A stretch of DNA of 64,000 nucleotides, from assembly GCA_023664865.1 (NCBI GenBank), contig JAMPEU010000011.1, positions 43,115 to 107,114 on the forward strand, given 5' to 3'. Positions 27,123 to 36,014 of this stretch are shown here, one piece after another (the stretch's first letter is position 1; each line of letters opens with the position of its first letter). The position numbers and the translations under genes are program-made. Under the pieces are notes generated by a model. The model did no database searches and was not told the DNA's origin. It saw only the letters and a list, made by a program, of their open reading frames with translations. Origin of the DNA: Butyrivibrio sp. (GTDB lineage: Bacteria > Bacillota > Clostridia > Lachnospirales > Lachnospiraceae).

Positions 27123-28337
27123 TTATACACTTGCCCGCACCAGCTCCGGATTATACCCGTTTTCTTCAAGCGCGTTTATTATCTGGTTCTTATGCTCCGT
27201 ACCATACGCCTCCAAAGTAATCCTCAGCTCCACAGCCGCATTCCTGTTAATCGATACGAACTGGTTATGTTCAAGTTTAATTACGTTCCCGCTCTGCTTA
27301 GCGATTATATCCGATACTCTGGACAGTTCGCCCGGCTTATCCGGAAGCAGCACGGATACGGTAAAAATTCTGTCACGCATCACAAGCCCCTGCTGAACCA
27401 CGGAAGACATTGTGATAACGTCCATATTTCCTCCGCTTAAAATCGATACCACCTTTTTATTCTTCACGCCCAGATGCTTGAGCGCCGCTACCGTGAGCAG
27501 GCCTGAGTTCTCGACCACCATTTTGTGGCTCTCGACCATATCCAGAAACGCCACTACAAGCTCTTCATCATCCACCGTAATAATATCGTCCAGATTCTTT
27601 TTTACATAGGGGAAAATAATGCTGCCCGGAGTCTTAACCGCAGTACCGTCCGCAATCGTATTCACACTCTCAAGCGTCAGCACTTTCCCTGCTTTAACCG
27701 ATTCCTGCATACAGTTAGCTCCCGCAGGCTCCACTCCGATTACCTTAATCTTAGGATTGAGCAGCTTGGCAAGCGTGGACACTCCCGCCGCCAGACCGCC
27801 GCCGCCAATCGGCACCAGGATATAGTCCACAAGCGGCAGTTCCTTGATAATCTCCATCGCAATTGTCCCCTGCCCTGTCGCCACGTCCAAATCGTCAAAA
27901 GGATGCACAAACGTATATCCTTTTTCTTCCGCCAGCTTATACGCATGCTCGCACGCCTCGTCATAAACATCGCCGTACAGGACCACCTCTGCGCCGTATC
28001 CCTTCGTCCTGTTGACCTTGATAAGCGGAGTCGTCGTAGGCATTACGATAGTCGCCTTGCCCCCATAACATTTAGCCGCATATGCAACGCCCTGGGCATG
28101 GTTTCCCGCTGAAGCCGTTATGATTCCCTTCTGCCTTTCTTCGTCTGACAGCGTACTCATTTTATAATATGCGCCCCTTAGTTTATATGCGCCTGTAAGC
28201 TGCATGTTCTCCGGCTTAAGATAAACTTTATTACCGGTCTGCGCGCTAAAATAATCACTATATACAAGCTTCGTCTCCTGTGTAACCCTCTTAACAACCT
28301 CACAAGCTTCCTCAAATTTCTCCAACGACAATTCCAT
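27123..28337 (-). CDS. ilvA: Threonine ammonia-lyase with C-terminal ACT domain
   Basis: A 404-residue PLP enzyme converting threonine to 2-oxobutanoate, first step towards isoleucine. The PLP lysine is in YKLRGAYYKM, the phosphate loop in SAGNHAQGVAYAAK, and IPIGGGGLAAGV... reads as VPIGGGGLAAGVSTLAKLL. The last ~75 residues form an ACT-like domain (FTVSVLLPDKPGELSRVSDI), as in the TdcB-plus-ACT form. Hairpin elements lie on both sides (copies 2 and 3). Confidence 0.93.
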   Translation of the reverse strand: MELSLEKFEEACEVVKRVTQETKLVYSDYFSAQTGNKVYLKPENMQLTGAYKLRGAYYKMSTLSDEERQKGIITASAGNHAQGVAYAAKCYGGKATIVMPTTTPLIKVNRTKGYGAEVVLYGDVYDEACEHAYKLAEEKGYTFVHPFDDLDVATGQGTIAMEIIKELPLVDYILVPIGGGGLAAGVSTLAKLLNPKIKVIGVEPAGANCMQESVKAGKVLTLESVNTIADGTAVKTPGSIIFPYVKKNLDDIITVDDEELVVAFLDMVESHKMVVENSGLLTVAALKHLGVKNKKVVSILSGGNMDVITMSSVVQQGLVMRDRIFTVSVLLPDKPGELSRVSDIIAKQSGNVIKLEHNQFVSINRNAAVELRITLEAYGTEHKNQIINALEENGYNPELVRASV

Positions 28338-28425
28338 ACCTTAAATCCCTTTCCCTTCGTATAACACTTCTACATTTGAGTTCCATTTTTATTTAGCATA
28401 ACTACAACTATTCACAATCTTCGGG

Positions 28426-28562
28426 CGACATGGACTCATATGCTTCCTCTTGAGGTCCTTGGAAAACACCGGTACTTAGCGAGGTATTTTCGAGCTTAGT
28501 ACCGCTGTGATTTTCCACGGAGCGAGAGCGTGCCTCAAGTGGAATCATATGAGTTCATGTCG
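28426..28562. repeat. Large palindromic hairpin element, copy 3
   Basis: A 137-bp element with 17-bp outer arms (28426-28442 and 28546-28562) containing one G-T wobble, and an inner stem GGAAAACAC / GTGATTTTCC that replaces the CGC / GCG pairs of copies 1 and 2 in a compensatory way. It begins 17 bp past the ftsY stop. Confidence 0.9.
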
Positions 28563-28579
28563 TATTTAGCCATAATACC

Positions 28580-29509
28580 CTATTCCCTCGTAAAAAGCGC
28601 CTCCACAAACTGCTCCGAGTCAAACTTCTGCAGATCCTCAATCGTCTCCCCGACTCCGATATATTTCACGGGGATTTTAAGCTCCGACTGAATCGCTACC
28701 GCAATCCCGCCTTTAGCCGTTCCGTCCATTTTAGTAAGTATTATTCCAGTAAGTTCAGCCACTTCTCCAAATTCACGCGCCTGCTGCAGCGCATTCTGTC
28801 CGGTTGATGCGTCAAGCACCACCAGATTTTCCCTGTGGGCGTCAGGAAATTCCTTATCTATGATACGATTAATCTTCTTAAGCTCTTCCATTAAATTTTT
28901 CTTATTATGAAGACGACCCGCGGTATCACAAAGCAGTACATCGACATTTCTTGCTTTAGCCGCCGCTACTGCGTCAAAGATTACGCTTGCCGGATCAGAG
29001 CCTTCGTTTCCGTTTATTATATCGACTCCGGCGCGGTTCGCCCATTCAGCAAGCTGCTCTCCTGCCGCTGCGCGGAAAGTATCAGCCGCCGCCAGCAGCA
29101 CTTTTCTACCGTCAGCTTTTAACTTTCCTGCAAGTTTGCCTATGGAAGTGGTCTTGCCTACGCCGTTTACTCCGATAACAAGTATTACAGACTGCTTATG
29201 CTCAAATTCATAAGCGGTCTCGCCTACCTGCATCTGCTCTTTAATGTTCTGAATCAGAAATTCTTTACATTCTCCGGGTTCTTTAATATGGTTTTCCTTT
29301 ACCTGAACGCGCAGTTTCTCTAAAATCTCCTCTGTCGCATTCACGCCTATATCGCCCATAATAAGAATTTCTTCCAGCTCTTCATAGAAATCCTCGTCAA
29401 TATATGAGAATCCGTTAAAAACCGAATCGATTCCATGTACAATATTATCCCTTGTCTTAGCCAGACCGTTCTTTAATCTGGCAAAAAATCCTTTTTTTTC
29501 TTCACTCAT
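28580..29509 (-). CDS. ftsY: SRP receptor GTPase FtsY
   Basis: A 309-residue SRP receptor. The N domain is followed by the G domain with P-loop GVNGVGKT (113-120), [18 protein letters not shown] and [10 protein letters not shown]. It docks SRP-ribosome complexes at the membrane and forms the GTPase pair with Ffh (396-1754). The ATG shares one base with the smc stop (TAATG). Confidence 0.97.
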   Translation of the reverse strand: MSEEKKGFFARLKNGLAKTRDNIVHGIDSVFNGFSYIDEDFYEELEEILIMGDIGVNATEEILEKLRVQVKENHIKEPGECKEFLIQNIKEQMQVGETAYEFEHKQSVILVIGVNGVGKTTSIGKLAGKLKADGRKVLLAAADTFRAAAGEQLAEWANRAGVDIINGNEGSDPASVIFDAVAAAKARNVDVLLCDTAGRLHNKKNLMEELKKINRIIDKEFPDAHRENLVVLDASTGQNALQQAREFGEVAELTGIILTKMDGTAKGGIAVAIQSELKIPVKYIGVGETIEDLQKFDSEQFVEALFTRE

Positions 29510-32500
29510 TAATCGTCCAATTCCTTATCAATTAAATTTACGCTTACTAACGTCGATACGCCTTTTTCCTGCATCGTGATGCCATACAGCCTGTCGGCTT
29601 TCTCCATCGTGCCGCGCCTGTGTGTGATAACGATAAACTGCGTGTTCTTCGTCAGCTTATGCAGATATTTGGCAAACCTGCCTACGTTGTTCTCATCAAG
29701 CGCCGCCTCAATCTCATCCAGCAGGCAGAACGGAGAAGGCTTAAGGTTCTGTATCGCAAACAGCAGACAGATTGCGGTAAGTGACTTCTCCCCGCCGGAC
29801 ATCTGCATCATGTTTACCAGTTTCTTGCCGGGCGGCTGCGCAATAATGCGGATTCCCGCCTCCAGCACGTCCTCGTCCTCAATAAGCTCCAATGTACCCC
29901 GTCCGCCGCCGAACAGCTCTTTGAACACCTTGTCAAACTCCTTGTTGATTTCGGCAAACTTCTCTGTAAACTGTTTGCGCATGGAGGTATCAAGCTCTTC
30001 AATAATGCCAAGCAGTGTTTTCTCCGCCTCTACCAAGTCGTCATGCTGCCCCTTTAGGAAGGTATATCTCTCCATCAGGTTCTTATAATCTTCAATGGCG
30101 TTTACATTGACGTCGCCTAATTTCCTGATTTCATCTTTTAACCTTGAAATATCCTTCTTCATTGCAGAAAGGTCTGTCATTTCTTCGTTGCGCATCGCCG
30201 AAGCGTCCGAAAGGGTGATTTCATACTCTTCCCACATATAGTTAATCTGTGTTTCAATGGACTCTTCCATCTTCTCTTTTTGAGAGTTAAGGCGGTACAC
30301 TTCCTTATCCAACGAGTTCATCTGCTCCGAGAGTTTCTCTCTTTCGGCAAAGAAATTCTTCTGCTTAGTCGAAAGTTCTTCCTTAGACGCAATGTCCTCT
30401 TTTAGCTTTATCTCCGTCTCCGACTGCGTGGTATGTGAGGCAAGAATAGTCTTTTCCAATTCTTCGATATTCTGTTTTCTGCGCTCTACCTCTTCTTTGC
30501 CTAATTTAAGCCCATCCTGGACTTCCTTAAGTTCCAATTCGTACCGTTCAATCTCTCCCATGATACGATCGACGTTCTGCTTATGAAATTCAGCCTTTTG
30601 CCGCATCTTCTCTACTTCTACGTCCCACTCCGAGACTTTGGCGCTTTGATTAGACTCTTCTTCCCTTTGTTCCTCGAGTCTGCCCTGATAGTCGCCTATC
30701 CGCGCTTCCATATCCTTCTCTAACTGTTCTGAATCTTCAAGCTCTTTAATAATATCTTTCTTGTTATTCTGAATTTCCAGCAGTTGATTTTCCATATCGG
30801 TCTCTTCCGCCTTCAACTCGCCGAAGCCTTCCTCCACTTCGTCCTTGCGTTCATTTGCCTGAATCACGTTAAGCCGCGCCGTATTCTGTTCAATGAATTT
30901 ACGCTGCAGCTGCCCTTTGATATCCTCTATTTCAAGCCTTAATTTATTTCGCTTTGTCTTGGTATTTTCTATATCCTCTAAAAGCCTGTCTATTTCTACC
31001 ACATACTGCTTAACCTTTTTCTCAAGTTCTTCTATTTCACGCCTGCGTCCCAAAAGGTTGCTGTTGTTTTTAAACGTACCGCCGCTTATAGCGCCCCCGG
31101 GAACAAGCAGTTCGCCCTCTATCGTCACCATACGGATGCTGTAGTGGTATTTGGCGGCAATCTTTACCGCATTGTCCATATTGTCAACTACTACTATACG
31201 CCCCAGCATCGATTTAGCTACGTCGCGGTACTTTTTGTCTATTTTAACAAGCTCGTCCGCCATGCCGATTACGCCTTTTTCATTAAGCGCCTGCCTGTTG
31301 TTAAATTCCTGCGGATTTTTAATGCTTGTAAGCGGCAGAAATGTGGCGCGCCCTGCTTTAGTACGCTTTAAAAAGGTAATCATGCTCTTGGCTGTCTCTT
31401 CGTCTTCCGTCACAATATTCTGGATATTGCCGCCAAGAGCCGTCTCGATAGCGGTTTCGTATTTCGCCTCAACCTGAATGATATCCGCCACTACGCCTAT
31501 TATCCCTTTATGCTCATGCTTCTGCTCCATAACCGCCTTGACCGAACCGCCGTAGCCTTCATATCTCTCGGTCAGATTGGAAAGAGCCTCTAACTTAGAC
31601 TTCTCCTGATGGTAAGACACCTGTGTATCGCGTAGTTTCTGGTCTTTATCCGCCAGTTCATCACGCATGCCTGCCAGTCTTTCTTCCAATGTCTCCTGAT
31701 TATCCTGCAATTCCTTAATGGCATTGCTTACTTTTTCAAATTCCTCTTCCAGATTCTTAATCGTCTCCGTCTGTGCGGCTTCGTCCGATTTTGCGCGCAG
31801 GATTCTGGAATTTAACTCCGACTTCCTGATTTGAATCTGCTCTAACATCGTATCGAAACGCCCCATTTTGGACTTAATGGTCGCCCTGTTATTCAATGTT
31901 TCGATTATCGTGTTTTTATCTTCTTCAATGCGGGCATTAATTTCATCTATCTTATTCTGCACATTCTCAAGCAGCGCCCTTGCTTCTTCACGCGCAGCCG
32001 TCAGGGCGGCAAGCTTATCGTCAATCTCGCCCTTTTCTGTAAGAATGTCTTCTTTTTCTTTGTTTCTCTCGTCTATTGACGATTTGATATTATCGATTCG
32101 GGAAAGCAGATGCTCTTCATTCCCCTGCGCAGAATTAATCTGCTCTTTTAATACGTTGATTTCACCTTCTAATTTAGAGCGCAGTACGCCCGTATCAGTA
32201 AGCGTGGCGCGCGCTTCCTCTATTTCCTTATCGAGGCTTTCAAGCCTTGCCTCTATCTGCTCATACTCTTCTTTTATGTTTTCGTATTTCTTAGTAGTCT
32301 CTTCCAAATCGCCGCCTGCGATATTCAGTTTCTCTTCAACCGCATCAAGCTGGCTTTTAACCTTCACGTTTTCAAGCAGAAAAGCATTAACGTCAAGTGT
32401 TTTTAATTCTTCTTTTTTACGGAGATATACTCTTGCTTTTTCTGACTGTTTTTCCAATGGTTCAATCTGCTTTTCAAGTTCTGCAAGAATATCGTTCACA

Positions 32501-33069
32501 CGCACTAGGTTTTGTTTCTCATCCTCTAACTTTTTCTGCGCGGCATATTTTCTGCGTTTGAATTTAACGATACCCGCCGCCTCATCGAACAGCTCACGCC
32601 TCTCTTCCGGCTTGCCGCTAAGTATCTTATCAATCTGTCCCTGACCTATAATGGAATAGCCTTCCTTGCCTATACCCGTATCGTAGAAAAGCTCGTTTAC
32701 GTCCTTTAAGCGGCAGGGTGCGCCATTTATCATATATTCGCTCTCCCCCGAACGATACAGCCGCCTTGAAACCGTAACTTCGTCGTAATCAATCGCAAGC
32801 TGGTGGTCGGAATTATCCAGTGTAATAGCCACATACGCATAACCTAAAGCCTTGCGCATCTCCGTACCCGAAAATATTACGTCCTGCATGGATGCCCCGC
32901 GAAGCTGCTTAATACGCTGTTCCCCCAGCACCCATCTTACAGCGTCCGCAACATTGCTCTTACCGCTGCCGTTCGGTCCTACTATTCCTGTGATGCCATT
33001 GTGGAACTGAAAAGTAATTTTATTTGCAAATGACTTAAATCCCTGTACTTCAATACTCTTTAGATACAT
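29509..33069 (-). CDS. smc: Chromosome segregation ATPase SMC
   Basis: A 1186-residue SMC protein that compacts and separates chromosomes with ScpA/ScpB. Walker A is GPNGSGKSN (31-39). A long coiled coil surrounds a hinge near 510-650 (GIIGVVADIIQVEAKYETAI, VVVDNMDNAVKIA). The C-terminal head has the signature MSGGEKSLTAI and Walker B FCLLDEIEAALDE. I use the ATG at 33069 (GAGG upstream, MYLKSIEVQGFKSFAN); the frame runs 16 codons further into the rnc end. It sits in rnc-smc-ftsY as usual. Confidence 0.98.
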   Translation of the reverse strand: MYLKSIEVQGFKSFANKITFQFHNGITGIVGPNGSGKSNVADAVRWVLGEQRIKQLRGASMQDVIFSGTEMRKALGYAYVAITLDNSDHQLAIDYDEVTVSRRLYRSGESEYMINGAPCRLKDVNELFYDTGIGKEGYSIIGQGQIDKILSGKPEERRELFDEAAGIVKFKRRKYAAQKKLEDEKQNLVRVNDILAELEKQIEPLEKQSEKARVYLRKKEELKTLDVNAFLLENVKVKSQLDAVEEKLNIAGGDLEETTKKYENIKEEYEQIEARLESLDKEIEEARATLTDTGVLRSKLEGEINVLKEQINSAQGNEEHLLSRIDNIKSSIDERNKEKEDILTEKGEIDDKLAALTAAREEARALLENVQNKIDEINARIEEDKNTIIETLNNRATIKSKMGRFDTMLEQIQIRKSELNSRILRAKSDEAAQTETIKNLEEEFEKVSNAIKELQDNQETLEERLAGMRDELADKDQKLRDTQVSYHQEKSKLEALSNLTERYEGYGGSVKAVMEQKHEHKGIIGVVADIIQVEAKYETAIETALGGNIQNIVTEDEETAKSMITFLKRTKAGRATFLPLTSIKNPQEFNNRQALNEKGVIGMADELVKIDKKYRDVAKSMLGRIVVVDNMDNAVKIAAKYHYSIRMVTIEGELLVPGGAISGGTFKNNSNLLGRRREIEELEKKVKQYVVEIDRLLEDIENTKTKRNKLRLEIEDIKGQLQRKFIEQNTARLNVIQANERKDEVEEGFGELKAEETDMENQLLEIQNNKKDIIKELEDSEQLEKDMEARIGDYQGRLEEQREEESNQSAKVSEWDVEVEKMRQKAEFHKQNVDRIMGEIERYELELKEVQDGLKLGKEEVERRKQNIEELEKTILASHTTQSETEIKLKEDIASKEELSTKQKNFFAEREKLSEQMNSLDKEVYRLNSQKEKMEESIETQINYMWEEYEITLSDASAMRNEEMTDLSAMKKDISRLKDEIRKLGDVNVNAIEDYKNLMERYTFLKGQHDDLVEAEKTLLGIIEELDTSMRKQFTEKFAEINKEFDKVFKELFGGGRGTLELIEDEDVLEAGIRIIAQPPGKKLVNMMQMSGGEKSLTAICLLFAIQNLKPSPFCLLDEIEAALDENNVGRFAKYLHKLTKNTQFIVITHRRGTMEKADRLYGITMQEKGVSTLVSVNLIDKELDD

Positions 33070-33088
33070 ATATACCTCGCATATATAC

Positions 33089-33775
33089 TTATTTCTTAAG
33101 CCGCTTAAGCGCTTCATACGCCGCTCTTTGTTCCGCCGATTTCTTAGTTCTTCCGGAACCTGTTCCGATTATTGTCTCGTCTATTTTGACTTCTACAAGG
33201 AACTTTTTATCGTGGTCGGGACCTTCCTCGCTTATAAGCTCATAATGAAGCAGAGCTTTATTGTCACGCTGCACATATTCCTGCAGCGTGGTTTTAGCGT
33301 CATAGAACAACTGTTTCTTCTCAAGGTCTGCAAAAATATACTTATTGATAAACCTTGCCGCATTATCCATTCCGCCGTCCAAATATACCGCCCCGATAAT
33401 CGCTTCCATCACGTCAGAGATTATCGAGTCTTTATTTCTGCCGCCTGTCATTTCTTCGCCTCTGCCAAGCTGTATATATTCTTCAAGCCCAAACACTCTG
33501 GCACAATAAGAAAGCGCCGACTCGCAGACCATGGACGCCCTCAGTTTGGTAAGTTCGCCCTCGCTCATGGTTTGATTCTCATGAAAAAGAAACTCGCTTG
33601 TGACAAGCTCCAACACAGCGTCTCCTAAAAATTCCAGCCGTTCATAGTCTCCGTATTTATTTATTTTCTGCTCATTGGCAAAGGAGCTGTGTGTCAATGC
33701 CTGCTTAAGCAGCAGCTTGTCCTTAAAAGAATAGCCGATTTCATTTTCCAATTCTTCAATAGATATCTGTCTCAT
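33089..33775 (-). CDS. rnc: Ribonuclease III
   Basis: A 228-residue RNase III, cleaving double-stranded RNA such as rRNA precursors. The catalytic signature YERLEFLGDAVLELV is present with the second acidic site in SIISDVMEAIIGAVYLDGG, followed by a C-terminal dsRNA-binding domain (TTLQEYVQRDNKALLHYELI, GSGRTKKSAEQRAAYEAL). Full length. It lies 19 bp before smc. Confidence 0.98.
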   Translation of the reverse strand: MRQISIEELENEIGYSFKDKLLLKQALTHSSFANEQKINKYGDYERLEFLGDAVLELVTSEFLFHENQTMSEGELTKLRASMVCESALSYCARVFGLEEYIQLGRGEEMTGGRNKDSIISDVMEAIIGAVYLDGGMDNAARFINKYIFADLEKKQLFYDAKTTLQEYVQRDNKALLHYELISEEGPDHDKKFLVEVKIDETIIGTGSGRTKKSAEQRAAYEALKRLKK

Positions 33776-33789
33776 TTAATTCCATCTTT

Positions 33790-33830
33790 CCAAAACAACA
33801 AAAACAAAACGCAGACTTAGGCAGCCTGCG
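33790..33830 (-). terminator. Terminator between acpP and rnc
   Basis: Minus-strand CGCAG..CTGCG stem followed by TTTTGTTTTTGTTGTTTT, 26 bp past the acpP stop. Confidence 0.6.
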
Positions 33831-33855
33831 CCTTTTCACAACGCACAAACAGCTA

Positions 33856-34095
33856 TTACGTCGCTGAATCAACGGCACTCTTAATTAAGTTTACCGCCTC
33901 GCCGACCGTTGTAATATTTTCTATCTTATCTTCCGGAATCTCCATATCGAACTCTTCTTCAATACCCATTACAATCTGGTATATATCTAAAGAATCCGCA
34001 CCCAAATCCTCTGTAAATGTAGTTTCTGCTGTAATTTCCTTCGGGTCTACATTTAAAATGTCTGCAATAATTTGTTTAAGTTTTTCAAATTCCAT
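33856..34095 (-). CDS. acpP: Acyl carrier protein
   Basis: A 79-residue acidic ACP. The phosphopantetheine serine lies in DLGADSLDIYQIV, and the helix III region EDKIENITTVGEAVNLI is standard. It carries fatty-acyl chains in type II fatty acid synthesis and for phospholipid acylation, fitting the adjacent plsX (17 bp upstream). Confidence 0.97.
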   Translation of the reverse strand: MEFEKLKQIIADILNVDPKEITAETTFTEDLGADSLDIYQIVMGIEEEFDMEIPEDKIENITTVGEAVNLIKSAVDSAT

Positions 34096-34112
34096 AATTC
34101 AACCAGCCTTCC

Positions 34113-35123
34113 TTAATCCTGTACGGTAATTTTCTCTTTAATCTTCTCGTTAATCTTCTGTTCCTTAAAAGTAACACACTGCAAAATAGAGTTTTTAATC
34201 TCAACCGACTTAGAACTTCCATGAGTCTTAACAACCAACCCGTTTAAGCCTAACATCGGTGCGCCTCCATACTGCTCCAAATCAAAAGCCTTGAGCGTAC
34301 TCTTCAGGGCGGGTTTTACTAAAAGCGCCCCTATCTTGCTGCGCAGAGTCGTCATCATTCCTGCTTTTACCTTCTTAATCAGAACTGCGCCGACTCCTTC
34401 ATATGTCTTAAGTATTACATTTCCGACAAATGCCTCGCACACGATTACGTCCGCCATGCCTGCCGGAATGTCCCTTGCCTCGATATTGCCGATAAAATTG
34501 ATATCGGGACAGTTTTTAAGCAGCGGGAATGTCTCTTTCACAAGCGCGTTGCCTTTATCCTCTTCTGCACCTATATTGACAATCGCCACTTTAGGATTCT
34601 TCACTCCCATGATGCTTTCCATGTAAATCGAACCCATCTTGGCAAACTGCACTAAATGAGAAGGTCTGGCGTCTACATTAGCTCCGCAGTCTATCAGCAA
34701 AGAGCAGCCGTTCTCGGTAGGGATAAGCGGAGCAAGCGGCGGTCTCTCCACGCCTTTAATACGCCCGACTATAATCTGTCCGCCTACCAGAGTCGCTCCT
34801 GTGCTTCCGGCAGACACATACGCGTCACAAGTTCCGTCTTTCACCATATACAACGCTTTAACAATCGAAGAATCCTTCTTCTTACGAATAGCCATAACCG
34901 GCGGCTCCGCGTTCTCAATAATTTCACTCGCAGGAACGATTATAAGCTGCTCGTCGGAATATGTGTATCCGGCAAGCTCTGTCTTTAACACATCTTCCTT
35001 TCCCACAAGGTAAACCCTGACTTTACTGTTTTCGTTAATCGCCTCTATCACTCCTTTGACGATTTCCTTAGGGGCATTATCACCACCCATTGCGTCCACA
35101 GCTACATTTACATATTCACTCAT
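34113..35123 (-). CDS. plsX: Phosphate acyltransferase PlsX
   Basis: A 336-residue PlsX, converting acyl-ACP to acyl-phosphate for phosphatidic acid synthesis. The start VNVAVDAMGGDNAPKEIVKG is the family signature, with VSAGSTGATLVGGQII and DCGANVDARPSHLVQFAKMG further on. It is followed by acpP, the usual arrangement, and preceded by the rpmF terminator. Confidence 0.97.
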   Translation of the reverse strand: MSEYVNVAVDAMGGDNAPKEIVKGVIEAINENSKVRVYLVGKEDVLKTELAGYTYSDEQLIIVPASEIIENAEPPVMAIRKKKDSSIVKALYMVKDGTCDAYVSAGSTGATLVGGQIIVGRIKGVERPPLAPLIPTENGCSLLIDCGANVDARPSHLVQFAKMGSIYMESIMGVKNPKVAIVNIGAEEDKGNALVKETFPLLKNCPDINFIGNIEARDIPAGMADVIVCEAFVGNVILKTYEGVGAVLIKKVKAGMMTTLRSKIGALLVKPALKSTLKAFDLEQYGGAPMLGLNGLVVKTHGSSKSVEIKNSILQCVTFKEQKINEKIKEKITVQD

Positions 35124-35163
35124 GTCTATAACGCTGCTCCTTCCTCATGTGCAAATCGCTATA

Positions 35164-35198
35164 CTTTTAAAAGACCCCATCAGACCTATCTGGTGGGG
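35164..35198 (-). terminator. Terminator behind rpmF
   Basis: Minus-strand CCCCACCAGA / TCTGATGGGG stem with a TAGG loop, followed by TCTTTT. It lies 8 bp past the rpmF stop and may attenuate read-through into plsX. Confidence 0.65.
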
Positions 35199-35205
35199 AA
35201 ATGGA

Positions 35206-35385
35206 TTAATCAACTGCAATGATTTCTTTTTTGTTGTAAGTTCCACATTTCTTACATACTCTGTGCGGCACCATTAAAGCTCCGCATTTGCTACATTTTA
35301 CTAATGTAGGAGCAGACATTTTCCAGTTTGCTCTTCTTTTGTCTCTTCTTGATTTAGAAGATTTGTTCTTAGGACATATAGACAT
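35206..35385 (-). CDS. rpmF: 50S ribosomal protein L32
   Basis: A 59-residue L32 with the basic N terminus ICPKNKSSKSRRDKRRANW and the four-cysteine zinc ribbon CSKCGAL..CKKCGTY. Two adjacent ATGs exist; I use the second at 35385, which gives the usual MSICPKNKSS start. The first at 35388 overlaps the yceD stop (TAATG), and the AGGAGG sits inside the last codons of yceD. Confidence 0.96.
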   Translation of the reverse strand: MSICPKNKSSKSRRDKRRANWKMSAPTLVKCSKCGALMVPHRVCKKCGTYNKKEIIAVD

Positions 35386-35387
35386 CA

Positions 35388-35909
35388 TTACACCTCCTTA
35401 TTTGCATCAAAGATATCTTTTATCGCCGCCATCCGAGGGTCGGGAACGAACGTATCGCAGCCGCAGTCCCCTGTATTCAGATTCTTTCCGCATTGCGGGC
35501 ATATCCCCTTGCAATCCGGTCTGCATAATATCTTCATTGGCCAGTTAATCAATATTTCATTGTTCAGTAAGTCTTCCACGTTCAACTGATAGCCATCCAT
35601 AAAGCTCTGTGTATCATCCGTAAGGGCATCCGGCTCATCGGGAGAACATACATTCCTGCAGACGTTAAGCGTCATTGTCTCTTCCACCGGCTCAAGACAT
35701 CTGTCGCAGCTCATGGAGAATGTAAACTCCGCCCGCCCTTTAATCATCGCCTTATTCTTGCCGATATTAGTCACGTCTAATTGAATCGGTGACTTTCCGG
35801 TAATCTGAAATATCTCTCCGCCTATCGAAACCTCCGTCATATCAGTTTCTACCTGTAACGACAGCTTTTCGTCCTCGGAGCTTAACACATCAGTTAAATT
35901 CACGAACAT
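35388..35909 (-). CDS. yceD: YceD-family (DUF177) protein
   Basis: A 173-residue DUF177 protein, almost always encoded just before rpmF. It has the central CDRCLEPVEETM motif and a C-terminal zinc-ribbon-like part (CRPDCKGICPQCGKNLNTGDCGC). Homologues in plants and E. coli are linked to 23S rRNA accumulation. AGGAG precedes the ATG, and a consensus promoter lies upstream. Confidence 0.93.
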   Translation of the reverse strand: MFVNLTDVLSSEDEKLSLQVETDMTEVSIGGEIFQITGKSPIQLDVTNIGKNKAMIKGRAEFTFSMSCDRCLEPVEETMTLNVCRNVCSPDEPDALTDDTQSFMDGYQLNVEDLLNNEILINWPMKILCRPDCKGICPQCGKNLNTGDCGCDTFVPDPRMAAIKDIFDANKEV

Positions 35910-35935
35910 AGCAGACTCCTATCCACACTTTACCT

Positions 35936-35964
35936 ATTATACATACGGCGCTTTATTTTGTCAA
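35936..35964 (-). promoter_or_regulatory. Promoter of the yceD-rpmF operon
   Basis: Minus-strand TTGACA (35964-35959), 17-bp spacer, TATAAT (35941-35936), both perfect consensus. It lies 26 bp before the yceD ATG, as expected for a strong ribosomal-protein promoter. Confidence 0.92.
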
Positions 35965-36014
35965 CCAAATTTTTACTTTATTACGCCTTTTGCGCGTTTA
36001 ATCACTCCGTTTAA

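Noticed and set aside
26906-27169. Open frame across hairpin element copy 2
   Set aside because: The frame is a by-product of the inverted repeat; it has no ribosome binding site and overlaps the ilvA end.
31868-32644. Long plus-strand Ser/Leu-rich open frame inside smc
   Set aside because: Antisense shadow of the SMC coiled coil, with the low-complexity composition expected from that.
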